Shown piece after piece: positions 36,543-45,304 of a stretch of 64,000 nt of DNA; the first letter of the stretch is position 1, and each line of letters starts with the position of its first letter. The DNA comes from Moraxella sp. FZFQ2102 (GTDB lineage: Bacteria; Pseudomonadota; Gammaproteobacteria; Pseudomonadales; Moraxellaceae). The DNA is taken from positions 1,178,001-1,242,000 of the forward strand of contig NZ_CP099960.1 of NCBI RefSeq assembly GCF_024137865.1, written 5' to 3'. The translations under genes and the position numbers were made by a program. A model generated the notes under the pieces. That model did no database searches. It had not been told where the DNA came from and was given only the letters and a program-made list of their open reading frames with translations.

Positions 36543-37415
36543 ATGAAAAATATCACCCACGCCATTATCCCTGTTGCAGGCTTTGGTACGCGTATGCTAC
36601 CGCTATCCAAGGCAGTGCCAAAAGAGCTGCTGCCACTGGGTAATAAACCTGCCATCCAATATGTCATCGAAGAAGCCATCGCTGCTGGGATCAAAAATAT
36701 CGTCCTAGTCAATCATGCCCAAAAGATGGCGATTGAGAACTATTTTGATATCAACAGCGAACTGGATACCCAGCTGCGCTCTAAGGGTAAGGATAGTTTG
36801 GCTGACAGCCTAAGCTTCTTGCCTGATGATGTCACCATCACTAGCGTCCGCCAAGGTAAGCCATTGGGTCTAGGTCATGCAGTTCTACAGGGTCGTGCGG
36901 TGGTAGGTGATAACCCATTTGCCGTGCTGCTACCTGATGTGGTGCTAAACCCTTATGCGTCTGATTATGAGATGCATAACCTTGCCTTTATGATGGCTGA
37001 ATTTGCCAAGACAGGTCGCAGTCAGATTTTGGTTGATCCTGTGGCGACGGCAGACATTCATAAATATGGCATCGCTCGCCTAGCTGATACCCAAACCATT
37101 GAAAAATCAGATAACAATATCTGCTTTGATGTCAAAGGCTTTGTCGAAAAGCCTTCGGCTGATGTCGCACCGTCAAATTTGGCTGTGGTGGGTCGCTATG
37201 TGTTTGATAATGCGATTTTTGAGTATCTTGCCAAGACCGCCCCAAGCGTCGGCGGCGAGATTCAGCTCACCGATGCCATTGATGCACTGATCGGCACGCA
37301 AGGCATGGATGTGGTGACGATGGTGGGTAACAGCTTTGATGCTGGCGATATGACCAGCTATATGCAGGCCTTTGTGTATTTTGCTGATAAATTGGGTGTC
37401 AAGTCTGCGAATTAA
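36543..37415 (+). CDS. galU: UTP-glucose-1-phosphate uridylyltransferase GalU
   Basis: 290 residues. It makes UDP-glucose. The nucleotidyl-transferase N-terminus is AIIPVAGFGTRMLPLSKAVPKELLPLGNKPAIQYVIEEA, which carries the G-x-G-T-R and catalytic Lys motifs. RQGKPLGLGHAVLQGRAVVGDNPFAVLLPDVVL and the later VVGRYVFDNAIFEYL and GGEIQLTDAIDAL are GalU-specific. Composition returns to that of the backbone at this gene. It opens the conserved right flank of the locus (galU-pgi-ugd-like-galE), which resembles the galU-ugd-gpi-gne flank of Acinetobacter K loci. Confidence 0.95.
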   Translation: MKNITHAIIPVAGFGTRMLPLSKAVPKELLPLGNKPAIQYVIEEAIAAGIKNIVLVNHAQKMAIENYFDINSELDTQLRSKGKDSLADSLSFLPDDVTITSVRQGKPLGLGHAVLQGRAVVGDNPFAVLLPDVVLNPYASDYEMHNLAFMMAEFAKTGRSQILVDPVATADIHKYGIARLADTQTIEKSDNNICFDVKGFVEKPSADVAPSNLAVVGRYVFDNAIFEYLAKTAPSVGGEIQLTDAIDALIGTQGMDVVTMVGNSFDAGDMTSYMQAFVYFADKLGVKSAN

Positions 37416-37424
37416 GGATAATTC

Positions 37425-39062
37425 ATGAGCCATACCACCAATACCGCTTGGCAAGCCCTACTAAATCTTGCTGCCACCACGCCAAATATCGGTGAATTAT
37501 TTGCCGATAGCAGTCGCAGTGAGCAATTTAGTGCAGCCGCCTGTGGGATTTATATGGATTATAGTAAGCAGGCGCTGGATAATGAGCGTCTGTCGGCATT
37601 GATAACCCTTGCCAAATCCAAAAATTTATCCCATAAAATCAATGAGTTATTATCAGGTGTCAAGGTCAACGACACCGAAAATCGTGCTGCTTTGCACACG
37701 GCTCTACGCTTGCCAAAGGGTGAGCCTTTGTTGGTGGATGGTGTGGATGTCGGTGGGCAGGTGCATGATAGTCTAGATAAGTGCGAAGCGATCGTCAGCC
37801 GTATCCGTACAGGTGTGTGGCGTGGCTATTCAGGCAAGGCAATCACTGATGTGGTCAATATCGGGGTTGGTGGTTCGGATTTGGGTCCGCTTATGGCGGC
37901 GACAGCACTGGAGGAATGGGCAGATACGGACATTCGGGTGCATTTTGTTTCCAATATGGACGGCACACAGCTTGATGGCTTGCTTAAAAAACTCAATCCG
38001 CAAACGACACTGTTTATCATCTCGTCCAAATCTTTTGGCACGATTGACACATTATCAAACGCCAAAACTGCCAAAGCGTGGCTACTCTCCACCGGTGCCA
38101 AAGAACAAAGCCTATTGCGTCGGCATTTTATCGGTATCTCGACTCGCACCGATAAGATGAGTGCGTGGGGCATTCATCCGGACAATCAGCTCTTGCTGTG
38201 GGACTGGGTGGGTGGTCGTTTTAGTATGTGGTCGGCCATCGGGCTTGCCATTGCTATTCGTATTGGCATGACGGGTTTTCGTGCACTGCTGGCGGGTGCT
38301 TATGCGATGGATACACACTTTGCCACCGCTGACTTTGAGCACAATTTGCCTGTACTGCTTGGCTTGATTGGTGTGTGGAATTCTACCTTTTTGGGGATCA
38401 ATGCCCATACGGTGTTGCCTTATGATGGGCGATTGTCATTTTTTCCCAATTATCTGACCCAGCTTGAGATGGAGTCCAACGGCAAATCGGTGGCGCGTGA
38501 TGGCGTGGCGGTGGATTATGACACCTGTCCGATTTTGTGGGGGGATATTGGTTCAAACGCTCAGCACGCTTTTTATCAGCTACTACACCAAGGCACGCAA
38601 AGGGTGTCGTGCGATTTTATCACGCCGATTCGTCGATATGATAATCAGCAGCACCATCACGATGCCTATTTAGAAGAACAGCACAAATTATCCTTGGCAA
38701 ACTGTCTTGCGCAGTCACAGGTGCTTGCCTTTGGTAATGGGGCGCTTGGCGAAACCGCTCAAGATGAATTGAATGAGTTTAAACGCTATCGCGGTAATCA
38801 GCCATCTACAACCTTATTATTAGACAGCTTAAGCCCATCTACTTTGGGTGCACTGATTGCCTTATACGAGCATAAAGTGTATGTGATGAGTGTACTGTGG
38901 GGGATTAATCCTTTTGACCAATGGGGCGTGGAAGTGGGCAAAGTGATGGCAAACAGTGTGTTTGATGCCCTAAATGATGGCAAGGCGGACGGCTTTGATG
39001 GCTCAACCAATGCGTTGCTTGCCAAGATTTTACAGGCTCAAGCCGTACAAGGGGGTGTGTGA
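37425..39062 (+). CDS. pgi: Glucose-6-phosphate isomerase
   Basis: 545 residues. Interconverts glucose-6-phosphate and fructose-6-phosphate, linking sugar nucleotide supply with central metabolism. Signatures: VVNIGVGGSDLGPLMAATAL, FVSNMDGTQ, FIISSKSFGTIDTLSNA, the PGI motif around DWVGGRFSMWSAIGL (catalytic region), SNGKSV, and the C-terminal catalytic Lys in VYVMSVLWGINPFDQWGVEVGK. Length matches E. coli Pgi (549). The stop overlaps the next start by one base (TGATG), so it is translationally coupled to the ugd-like gene. Confidence 0.95.
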   Translation: MSHTTNTAWQALLNLAATTPNIGELFADSSRSEQFSAAACGIYMDYSKQALDNERLSALITLAKSKNLSHKINELLSGVKVNDTENRAALHTALRLPKGEPLLVDGVDVGGQVHDSLDKCEAIVSRIRTGVWRGYSGKAITDVVNIGVGGSDLGPLMAATALEEWADTDIRVHFVSNMDGTQLDGLLKKLNPQTTLFIISSKSFGTIDTLSNAKTAKAWLLSTGAKEQSLLRRHFIGISTRTDKMSAWGIHPDNQLLLWDWVGGRFSMWSAIGLAIAIRIGMTGFRALLAGAYAMDTHFATADFEHNLPVLLGLIGVWNSTFLGINAHTVLPYDGRLSFFPNYLTQLEMESNGKSVARDGVAVDYDTCPILWGDIGSNAQHAFYQLLHQGTQRVSCDFITPIRRYDNQQHHHDAYLEEQHKLSLANCLAQSQVLAFGNGALGETAQDELNEFKRYRGNQPSTTLLLDSLSPSTLGALIALYEHKVYVMSVLWGINPFDQWGVEVGKVMANSVFDALNDGKADGFDGSTNALLAKILQAQAVQGGV

Positions 39063-40306
39063 TGACTGATTCTATCCTACTCATCGGCTGTACTAATGAG
39101 TCTATCAACACTGCCATTTGGCTGGCCAGTCTAAATAAATCGGTGCAGTTGTTGGCTGATGAAAGTGCAGTGTCGCACACATTGGCAAGCTACAAGTTTG
39201 ACCATCAGATGTCAGCCCTGTGGCAAATGTACACGCAAACAGGGCAAATCACCGTGGTGGATACGCCTAGTGTTGCCGCCTATGTGTGGCTGTTTTTGGA
39301 TGCCCAAGGCGTGGATAAGCAGTTGTCATCGTTATTTGACACGACAGCCCAAGTCATCTTAAGTGGTTCGGTGGCTATCGGTGATGTGGCAAGCTTGGCA
39401 AATGAGTTTGCTACCAGCCAAGTCTGCTATGTGCCGTTTGTCTTTATGAAAGATGGTACGGGTTTTGGTTCATTATCATCGCCTGATATGATGATGATCG
39501 GTGAGAAGAGCTTGGACGTGCATACAACCAATGAGCTGCTACTCATGCTGTTATCTCGCACGGATAAGCAGTTTGTTGGTGATGTTAAGACGGTGGAATT
39601 TGCCCGTGCAGGGATTATGGCGATGCTTGCCACGCGTCTAAGCTTTGTCAATGAGATGGCGCGCCTAGCGGATGCCAGTGGCGTGGATATGACAACGGTG
39701 CAGACAGTGATGGGGATGGATAAGCGTATCGGCAAGGATTATCTGTCGGCAGGGTGGGGCTTTGGCGGTCAGACACTGCCTACCGAAGTTGAGTTACTTG
39801 ATCAATTTTTTAAACAAAATCATGTCCAAAGCCGTCTATTGTCCACCGTATCGCAGATTAACGAAGACCAAAAAGAGCTGATTTTCCGTAAATTTTGGCG
39901 ATATTTTGATGGCTTTATTGATGGTAAATCAGTGATGATTTGGGGTGCAGGCTATCGCACAGGTACAGGCCGCACGACCAATTCGGCCATTCATCCGCTC
40001 CTAAAGCTGTTATGGTCATATGGCATCAAGACAAGCATTTATGCCCCAAATGCAGGCTTTGAGCTGACGGAAATTTATGGCGATGAGCCGTTGTTTGGTC
40101 TGTGCGATGATGCTTATGAGTTAAGTGGGTGCGATGCACTGTTTATTCTTAACTGGTCAGAAGTGGTGCTGCCAAATATTGAGCAATTAAACCAGTTTGG
40201 CTTACCGATTTTTGATGCCAAAAATATCTTGAATAATCAATTGGTCGCACAGTATGCAGGCGATTATCATGGCATCGGCCGTAATCACACTAAGGGTGAA
40301 GTATGA
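39062..40306 (+). CDS. UDP-glucose/GDP-mannose dehydrogenase-like protein without the catalytic Cys
   Basis: 414 residues, with the layout of UDP-glucose 6-dehydrogenase: a poor N-terminal Rossmann motif (LLIGCTNESINTAIWLA in place of GxGYVG), a central helical domain (AMLATRLSFVNEMARLADASGVDMTTVQTVMGMDKRIG) and a C-terminal domain (KSVMIWGAGYRTGTGRTTNS). The catalytic stretch GYGGSCFPKD is replaced by GFGGQTLPTE, so the thiol nucleophile is Thr. The usual KxxxN pair of the helix before LA(T/Q)(K/R)(I/L)S reads R and M. It probably no longer oxidises UDP-glucose. It overlaps pgi and galE by 1 and 4 bp and is intact, so it is kept, perhaps for a different or regulatory role. Confidence 0.75.
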   Translation: MTDSILLIGCTNESINTAIWLASLNKSVQLLADESAVSHTLASYKFDHQMSALWQMYTQTGQITVVDTPSVAAYVWLFLDAQGVDKQLSSLFDTTAQVILSGSVAIGDVASLANEFATSQVCYVPFVFMKDGTGFGSLSSPDMMMIGEKSLDVHTTNELLLMLLSRTDKQFVGDVKTVEFARAGIMAMLATRLSFVNEMARLADASGVDMTTVQTVMGMDKRIGKDYLSAGWGFGGQTLPTEVELLDQFFKQNHVQSRLLSTVSQINEDQKELIFRKFWRYFDGFIDGKSVMIWGAGYRTGTGRTTNSAIHPLLKLLWSYGIKTSIYAPNAGFELTEIYGDEPLFGLCDDAYELSGCDALFILNWSEVVLPNIEQLNQFGLPIFDAKNILNNQLVAQYAGDYHGIGRNHTKGEV

Positions 40307-41331
40307 TGAAAAAAATTCTCGTAACCGGTGGCGCAGGCTATATCGGCTCGCATACCTTAATTGAATTGATTGCAGCAGGATTTACACCTGTGGTGTATGA
40401 CAATCTGTCCAATTCAAGTCCAGTGGCGCTTGCGCGAGTGGAACAGATTGTGGGGCAACGCATCCAATTTATCCAAGGTGATATTTTGGATAAAGATTTG
40501 CTTGCCAAAACCTTTGCTGAGCATGATTTTTTTGGCGTGATTCATTTTGCTGGACTAAAAGCAGTGGGTGAGTCGGTCGCAAAGCCCGTCAAATATTACC
40601 AAAACAATGTCGCAGGCACGCTCAACTTGCTAGAAGTCATGCAAGAATATGGGGTGAAAAACTTTATTTTTTCATCATCGGCAACTGTCTATGGCGACCC
40701 TGAAGTATTGCCAATTGTCGAAACCGCCAAGCGCTCATGTACCAATCCGTACGGACAGTCTAAATTGACCGTTGAGTACATTTTGGAAGATTTGGCAAAA
40801 TCGGATGGTGAGTTCAATGCTGTGTCATTGCGTTATTTTAACCCTATTGGTTCGCACAAAAGCGGTCTGATTGGTGAAGATCCAAGTGATATTCCCAATA
40901 ATTTAATGCCCTATATCAGCCAAGTGGCGGTCGGTAAATTACAAAAGCTGTCTGTTTTTGGTAATGATTATGACACCATTGATGGCACGGGTGTGCGTGA
41001 TTATATTCATGTGGTGGATTTGGCAAAAGGTCATGTGGCAGCACTGGAATATCTGGTCAATACCCCAAGCGGTGTCGGCTTTTGCCCTGTTAATCTAGGC
41101 ACAGGTAATGGCACGTCGGTATTGCAGCTTGTGGATGCTTTTGTAGCAAATACAGGGCAGTCGGTGCCTTATGCCATCGTTGATCGCAGACCTGGTGATG
41201 TGGCGGCTTGCTATGCCAGCAGTGACAAGGCGCGTGAGCTGTTCGGCTGGACGGCGACACTGGGCATCAATGAGATGTGTGCTGATGCATGGCGTTGGCA
41301 AAGTGGCAACCCCAATGGCTACCGTCACTGA
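40303..41331 (+). CDS. galE: UDP-glucose 4-epimerase GalE
   Basis: 342 residues; two adjacent ATGs (40303 and 40306) with AAGG upstream. It converts UDP-Glc to UDP-Gal. NAD motif KILVTGGAGYIGSHTLIEL, then HFAGLKAVGESVAKP and the active-site SSSATVYGDPEVLPI with Ser/Thr. YGQSKLTVEYILEDL supplies the Tyr-xxx-Lys pair, and RYFNPIGSHKSGLIGEDP and GTGVRDYIHVVDLAKGHV are GalE markers. It ends in GNPNGY. The stop of the previous gene overlaps the start. It is the last gene of the sugar operon, closed by a strong terminator. Confidence 0.95.
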   Translation: MMKKILVTGGAGYIGSHTLIELIAAGFTPVVYDNLSNSSPVALARVEQIVGQRIQFIQGDILDKDLLAKTFAEHDFFGVIHFAGLKAVGESVAKPVKYYQNNVAGTLNLLEVMQEYGVKNFIFSSSATVYGDPEVLPIVETAKRSCTNPYGQSKLTVEYILEDLAKSDGEFNAVSLRYFNPIGSHKSGLIGEDPSDIPNNLMPYISQVAVGKLQKLSVFGNDYDTIDGTGVRDYIHVVDLAKGHVAALEYLVNTPSGVGFCPVNLGTGNGTSVLQLVDAFVANTGQSVPYAIVDRRPGDVAACYASSDKARELFGWTATLGINEMCADAWRWQSGNPNGYRH

Positions 41332-41354
41332 TATAGCGGATGGCGTCATATACA

Positions 41355-41388
41355 AACAAGCCCATGCAACCATCTGCATGGGCTTGTT
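41355..41388. terminator. Strong terminator after galE
   Basis: A perfect 14-bp stem, AACAAGCCCATGCA (41355-41368) with TGCATGGGCTTGTT (41375-41388), and a 6-nt loop. It lies between convergent galE and the acyl-CoA dehydrogenase gene. Confidence 0.85.
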
Positions 41389-41418
41389 GTTTGTGGGCTG
41401 GTTGTTTAAGTTTGGGCA

Positions 41419-43239
41419 TTATTCCAAAAACGCAAAATGCTCAATATCCATCTGCATCATGATTTCGCTTGGTACAGTCATGCTCTCAGCGTGTGCCGAG
41501 CTTCTTGGTAGCAGTTTTTCAAAATAAAACTCCGCCGTTTGAGTTTTGGCAAGATAAAACTCTTTTGGCTGCTCGCCACCATTTTTGAGCTTATCAAAAC
41601 TCACCGCCGCCATGCGAGCCCAGTGATACGCCATCATCACATAGCCTGAATACATCAAAAAGTCATCTGATGCTGCCGAGACGATATCACGGTCTTTGCG
41701 AGCGGTTAGTAGTAGGCGTGCGGTCAGCATATTCCACTCAGCACACAGCTTGGTGAGTGTCCAGACGAATTTACGCATATCTTTGTCCAGTGCATATTCA
41801 CCACACCATTTCATAATGCCTGCTGTATAGTCACGGATGACCTTGCCACCGCCATGCAATAGCACCTTGCGACCGAGTAGGTCAAGTGCTTGCACGCCTG
41901 TAGTGCCTTCGTACAGTGTTGAGATGCGGGCATCACGAGCAATCAGCTCCATGCCTGATTCTTTGATATAGCCATGACCGCCGTAGATTTGCTGACCATG
42001 TTTGGCACATTCGATGCCAAGCTCAGTCAAGAATCCCTTAAGAATGGGTGTATAAAAACCAATCTTATCATCCCATTGTTTGATGGCTTCTTCATCACCT
42101 TTTGCCACCGCTTCGGCAAGCTTATCCGCATAGCGTGCGGTGTGATAGATCATCGAGCGCGCACCTTCGGTAAATGCCTTTTGGGTGAGTAGCATACGGC
42201 GTACATCCGCATGGTGGATGATGGCATCGGCAGGCTGATTTGGCTCTTTGGTGCCTGATAACGCACGCATCGAGCGGCGTTCTTTGGCGTATGGCAGGGC
42301 GTTTTGGAACGACAGCTCCATGTGTGATAGGCCTTGGATGCCTGTGCCGATACGCGCGGTGTTCATGTAGGTGAACATGGCTTTTAGGCCTTTGTTTGGC
42401 TCGCCGATGAGAAAACCTGTCGCGCCATCAAAGTTGATCACGCAAGTGGCTGATGAGGTGATGCCCATCTTATGCTCAATCGAGCCACAAGTCACCGCAT
42501 TGCGCGCGCCGACTTCACCAGTGTCGGTCGGCAAAAATTTCGGTACGATAAACAGCGAAATGCCTTTGGTGCCAGCAGGCGCATCGGGTAGGCGAGCCAG
42601 CACGATATGCACGATATTTTCGGTCAAATCATGCTCACCGGCTGAGATAAAGATCTTACTGCCTGTGATGGCATAAGTGCCGTCATCGTTTGGCACGGCA
42701 CGGGTTTTCATTTGGTTTAGGTCAGTACCACACTGTGCTTCGGTCAAGCACATCGTACCTGACCATTCGCCTGAGATGAGCTTGGGTAGATAAGTGGCCT
42801 TTTGAGCGTCATCGCCATACTGCAAGATGGTGTTCACCGAGCCTGTGGTCAGACCTGGATACATCGCCCACGGCCAGTTGGCAGTACCCATCATTTCAGA
42901 TTTGATGAGGTTTAATGACATTGGCAGGTTCATACCGCCAAATTCTTCAGGATAGCTGATGCCTTGCCAGCCGCCTTCTACGAACTGCTGATAGGCTTCT
43001 TTAAAGCCAGTTGGTGTGGTGACTTCACCATCTTTGAAGGTACATCCTTCGGCATCGGCAGGCTGATACAGCGGTGATAGCACATTTTCGGCAAAGTCGG
43101 CAAAACCTGACAAAATCATGTCCACCGTCTCAGGATCGGCAGCCGAGCCGTTTTCAAGCGTCTGATAATGCGCCTGAAAATCCAGCATCTCATTCATCAA
43201 AAATTTAATATCACGCAGGGGGGCTTTATAAGTTAACAT
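41419..43239 (-). CDS. Acyl-CoA dehydrogenase (DmdC/FadE12-like long form)
   Basis: 606 residues. A short N-terminal extra domain (LTYKAPLRDIKFLMNEML, typical of the ~600-residue acyl-CoA dehydrogenases) precedes the standard fold. WQGISYPEEFGG is the N-terminal substrate region. MCLTEAQCGTDLNQMKTRA is the FAD-binding signature, and ITGSKIFISAGEHDLTENI follows. YGGHGYIKESGMELIARDARISTLYEGTTGVQALDLLGRK contains the catalytic Glu. A C-terminal extra domain (EYALDKDMRKF...) completes it. It should oxidise an acyl-CoA thioester in fatty-acid or related breakdown; chain length is unknown. It is monocistronic. Confidence 0.88.
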   Translation of the reverse strand: MLTYKAPLRDIKFLMNEMLDFQAHYQTLENGSAADPETVDMILSGFADFAENVLSPLYQPADAEGCTFKDGEVTTPTGFKEAYQQFVEGGWQGISYPEEFGGMNLPMSLNLIKSEMMGTANWPWAMYPGLTTGSVNTILQYGDDAQKATYLPKLISGEWSGTMCLTEAQCGTDLNQMKTRAVPNDDGTYAITGSKIFISAGEHDLTENIVHIVLARLPDAPAGTKGISLFIVPKFLPTDTGEVGARNAVTCGSIEHKMGITSSATCVINFDGATGFLIGEPNKGLKAMFTYMNTARIGTGIQGLSHMELSFQNALPYAKERRSMRALSGTKEPNQPADAIIHHADVRRMLLTQKAFTEGARSMIYHTARYADKLAEAVAKGDEEAIKQWDDKIGFYTPILKGFLTELGIECAKHGQQIYGGHGYIKESGMELIARDARISTLYEGTTGVQALDLLGRKVLLHGGGKVIRDYTAGIMKWCGEYALDKDMRKFVWTLTKLCAEWNMLTARLLLTARKDRDIVSAASDDFLMYSGYVMMAYHWARMAAVSFDKLKNGGEQPKEFYLAKTQTAEFYFEKLLPRSSAHAESMTVPSEIMMQMDIEHFAFLE

Positions 43240-43433
43240 AAGTCATCCTTGTTAGAGTATCAGTCGATACGATTTGCAATGAAAATTGACAAGCCATCAG
43301 CATGGCTGTTAACAACACTATACAACAAATCGGATGAAGAAAAAGGATTTTTTGGCTTATGATAACTTATTTTCATAAGAAAATTTATTTTGGCAAATTT
43401 TTTGTTATTATTTGATAATCATTCATCCATAAA

Positions 43434-43465
43434 AAAGCGATTATTACGCATCGAATAATCGCTTT
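43434..43465 (-). terminator. Hairpin after the small acidic Cys protein gene
   Basis: AAAGCGATTATT (43434-43445) pairs with AATAATCGCTTT (43454-43465). On the minus strand it is followed by a T run (TTTTTTATGG). It lies 17 bp beyond the stop codon at 43483. Confidence 0.75.
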
Positions 43466-43482
43466 GTCTTGCCATGCTTTGC

Positions 43483-43626
43483 TTATAGCTTGCAGGCACC
43501 ACCTTCACAGCCCTCATCATTGATGCTATCGACGCCACCTTCGACAGCCATGCCATCAAAGTCATCAAATAGATTATCCAAATCGTCAAAATCGACCTCA
43601 AAATCGTCTGTCATCTGCTCGCTCAT
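43483..43626 (-). CDS. Very small acidic protein with a C-terminal Cys motif
   Basis: 47 residues, found by translating the minus strand. The ATG at 43624-43626 follows AGGAG at proper spacing (another ATG lies one codon upstream). The protein is strongly acidic (MTDDFEVDFDDLDNLFDDFDG) and ends in EGCEGGACKL, with a CxxxxC pair near the C-terminus. It has a ribosome binding site, its own terminator and a plausible codon pattern. I do not recognise a named family; the cysteine pair could bind metal or form a disulfide. The ORF on the other strand at 43469 is a mirror artefact. Confidence 0.62.
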   Translation of the reverse strand: MSEQMTDDFEVDFDDLDNLFDDFDGMAVEGGVDSINDEGCEGGACKL

Positions 43627-43728
43627 CATCTGCTCCTATCTACAGTTTTAAAATTTAAATTTGCCTAAGGTTCGCCTAAGATGGTGCTGCTTACCAAAAA
43701 TTCAAGGTGTAATCAGCCGTCACCTGCA

Positions 43729-44526
43729 TCACTCGGGCAGTACCACCGCTGACAAATCTACCGCTGCCCCTGTCCACAGTTCAAAGGCAAGCTTGGCTTG
43801 ATGAATCAGCATCCCATAGCCATCAGAGGTGCGTGCGCCTTGCTTGGCAAAATGCGCTAAAAATGCCGATGGCTTGCCATACATCATGTCATAAGCAAAA
43901 TCTGCCGTGACGCGCCCAAAATCCAGCGACTGACCTGTGGTGGTTGTCGAAGTGGCATTGATGATGACATCAAAGTGGGTGGTATGTTGTAGTTCATCTA
44001 AACTGTGTGCAGATAGATTAGGGTGATCAAAGTCTTGCACCAGTTGCTCAGCTTTGGCAAGCGTGCGATTATAAATCGCCAAGTGCGCACCATGAGACAG
44101 CAAGGGTAAAATCGCCCCACGAGTCGCACCGCCTGCACCCAAGATGGCGATTTTTTTATGAGTTAAATCAACATCTTGGCTAATCAGATCTGCCACCAAG
44201 CCACGGCCATCGGTATTATCGCCGTACAGTTTGCCATCACGCATCATCAGGGTATTGACCGCGCCTGCCATCTTGGCATCATCGCTCATTGCACCTGTAT
44301 CTTGGCATAGCTGATGTGCGATCTCCTTAAAAGGCAAAGTGACATTGGCGCCCACACCGCCACCAGCAAAGAATGCTGATACCACCGCTTCAAAACTGTC
44401 CTGATTATCAGGACAAAACTGCCGTTGATAACAGATATCCAGTCCTACGCTGTCAGCAAAGGCGTGATGGATGGCAGGGCTTTTTGAATGACTAATTGGA
44501 TTGCCAATGACGATAAAATGCTGCAT
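43729..44526 (-). CDS. aroE: Shikimate 5-dehydrogenase AroE
   Basis: 265 residues from the ATG at 44524-44526; a TTG four codons upstream is ignored. It reduces 3-dehydroshikimate with NADPH in aromatic amino acid synthesis. The shikimate site is VIGNPISHSKSPAIHHAF. VNTLMMRDGKLYGDNTDGRGLVADL has the catalytic-region Asp and NADPH signals, and KIAILGAGGATRGAI is the Rossmann motif. INATSTTTTGQ and the C-terminal GYGMLIHQAKLAFELWTG are also typical. Length is normal. It diverges from the 44720 gene. Confidence 0.93.
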   Translation of the reverse strand: MQHFIVIGNPISHSKSPAIHHAFADSVGLDICYQRQFCPDNQDSFEAVVSAFFAGGGVGANVTLPFKEIAHQLCQDTGAMSDDAKMAGAVNTLMMRDGKLYGDNTDGRGLVADLISQDVDLTHKKIAILGAGGATRGAILPLLSHGAHLAIYNRTLAKAEQLVQDFDHPNLSAHSLDELQHTTHFDVIINATSTTTTGQSLDFGRVTADFAYDMMYGKPSAFLAHFAKQGARTSDGYGMLIHQAKLAFELWTGAAVDLSAVVLPE

Positions 44527-44719
44527 AAAATTGTCCAAATCGGTGCGGTGAATCGTGGAAGTTCAGTGGTGGAAGTTTACGATAATTTTGATTGCCAATT
44601 TTATCAAAAATCCCAAGTTTTTGCTTGGGTAGTTTGCCAAAAATCCGCTTGATCATAAAATGTTTTGGGGCAAAATTGTGCTACAATGACGATATTTCAT
44701 CTGTTTATCAGGACAATCT

Positions 44720-45304
44720 ATGAGCACCGATGCGCCAAAACCGCCCAAATCCAAACTTGGCTTATTGCTGCTGGCTGCCATTTTGGCGGTGGCGGCGGTA
44801 TTACTGATCACTTTTCGACCAGTGACCGATGCTGAGACGGTGGTCGCTGATGATGGCAAGCCTGTGGTCTATGAGCCTGTGGTCTATGATACCAGCACTT
44901 GGCAGAGCGTGCCGATGCGCGTATCAAGTATTGATGAGTTATCGGGTGAGCTTGGCAGGACTGCCACCGAAGAAGACGCCCTAGATTTTTATGGCAATCA
45001 AGCGACACGCTACCGCTACAGTGCCAAGCAGGGCGTGCCTTTTTATAGTATCGACTCGGCAGCTGCCTTTGAAGTGGTGTGGTATTATCCTGCGCCGACC
45101 GATGATGACGCCACCAAAAATCAAGCGGTGGAATACGCCAAGCGCGTCTATCGCATGATGGGCAGATTGGGCGGTGAGACCGGTACGGCAGTGGTCGCAC
45201 AGATGCTGCGCGGTGATGCTATCGCGCCAAAGTCCGTCGGCGCGCTTAAGCTTGTGCAGGGGCGCTGTGAGCATTATCAGTGCCGTGTGGTGTTTGATAA
45301 ATGA
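44720..45304 (+). CDS. Uncharacterised single-pass membrane protein
   Basis: 194 residues that I do not recognise. A short Pro/Lys-rich cytoplasmic N-terminus (STDAPKPPKSK) leads to one membrane helix (about 13-32, LGLLLLAAILAVAAVLLITF). The rest is probably periplasmic, acidic and Tyr-rich (PVVYEPVVYDTSTWQSVPM, ALDFYGNQATRYRYS, AAAFEVVWYYP), with a late Cys pair (GRCEHYQCRVVF) that could be a disulfide. The stop overlaps the pabC ATG by 4 bp (ATGA), so it is coupled to pabC-mltG-tmk. Given the operon it may be linked to the cell envelope, but this is only context. Confidence 0.6.
   Translation: MSTDAPKPPKSKLGLLLLAAILAVAAVLLITFRPVTDAETVVADDGKPVVYEPVVYDTSTWQSVPMRVSSIDELSGELGRTATEEDALDFYGNQATRYRYSAKQGVPFYSIDSAAAFEVVWYYPAPTDDDATKNQAVEYAKRVYRMMGRLGGETGTAVVAQMLRGDAIAPKSVGALKLVQGRCEHYQCRVVFDK

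Noticed and set aside
39040..39062. Short G run at the end of pgi as a phase-variation tract
   Set aside because: Only five G in a row; too short to be a typical slippage tract.
41171..41527. Frame over the galE end and its terminator
   Set aside because: It crosses the strong galE terminator hairpin and overlaps two real genes.
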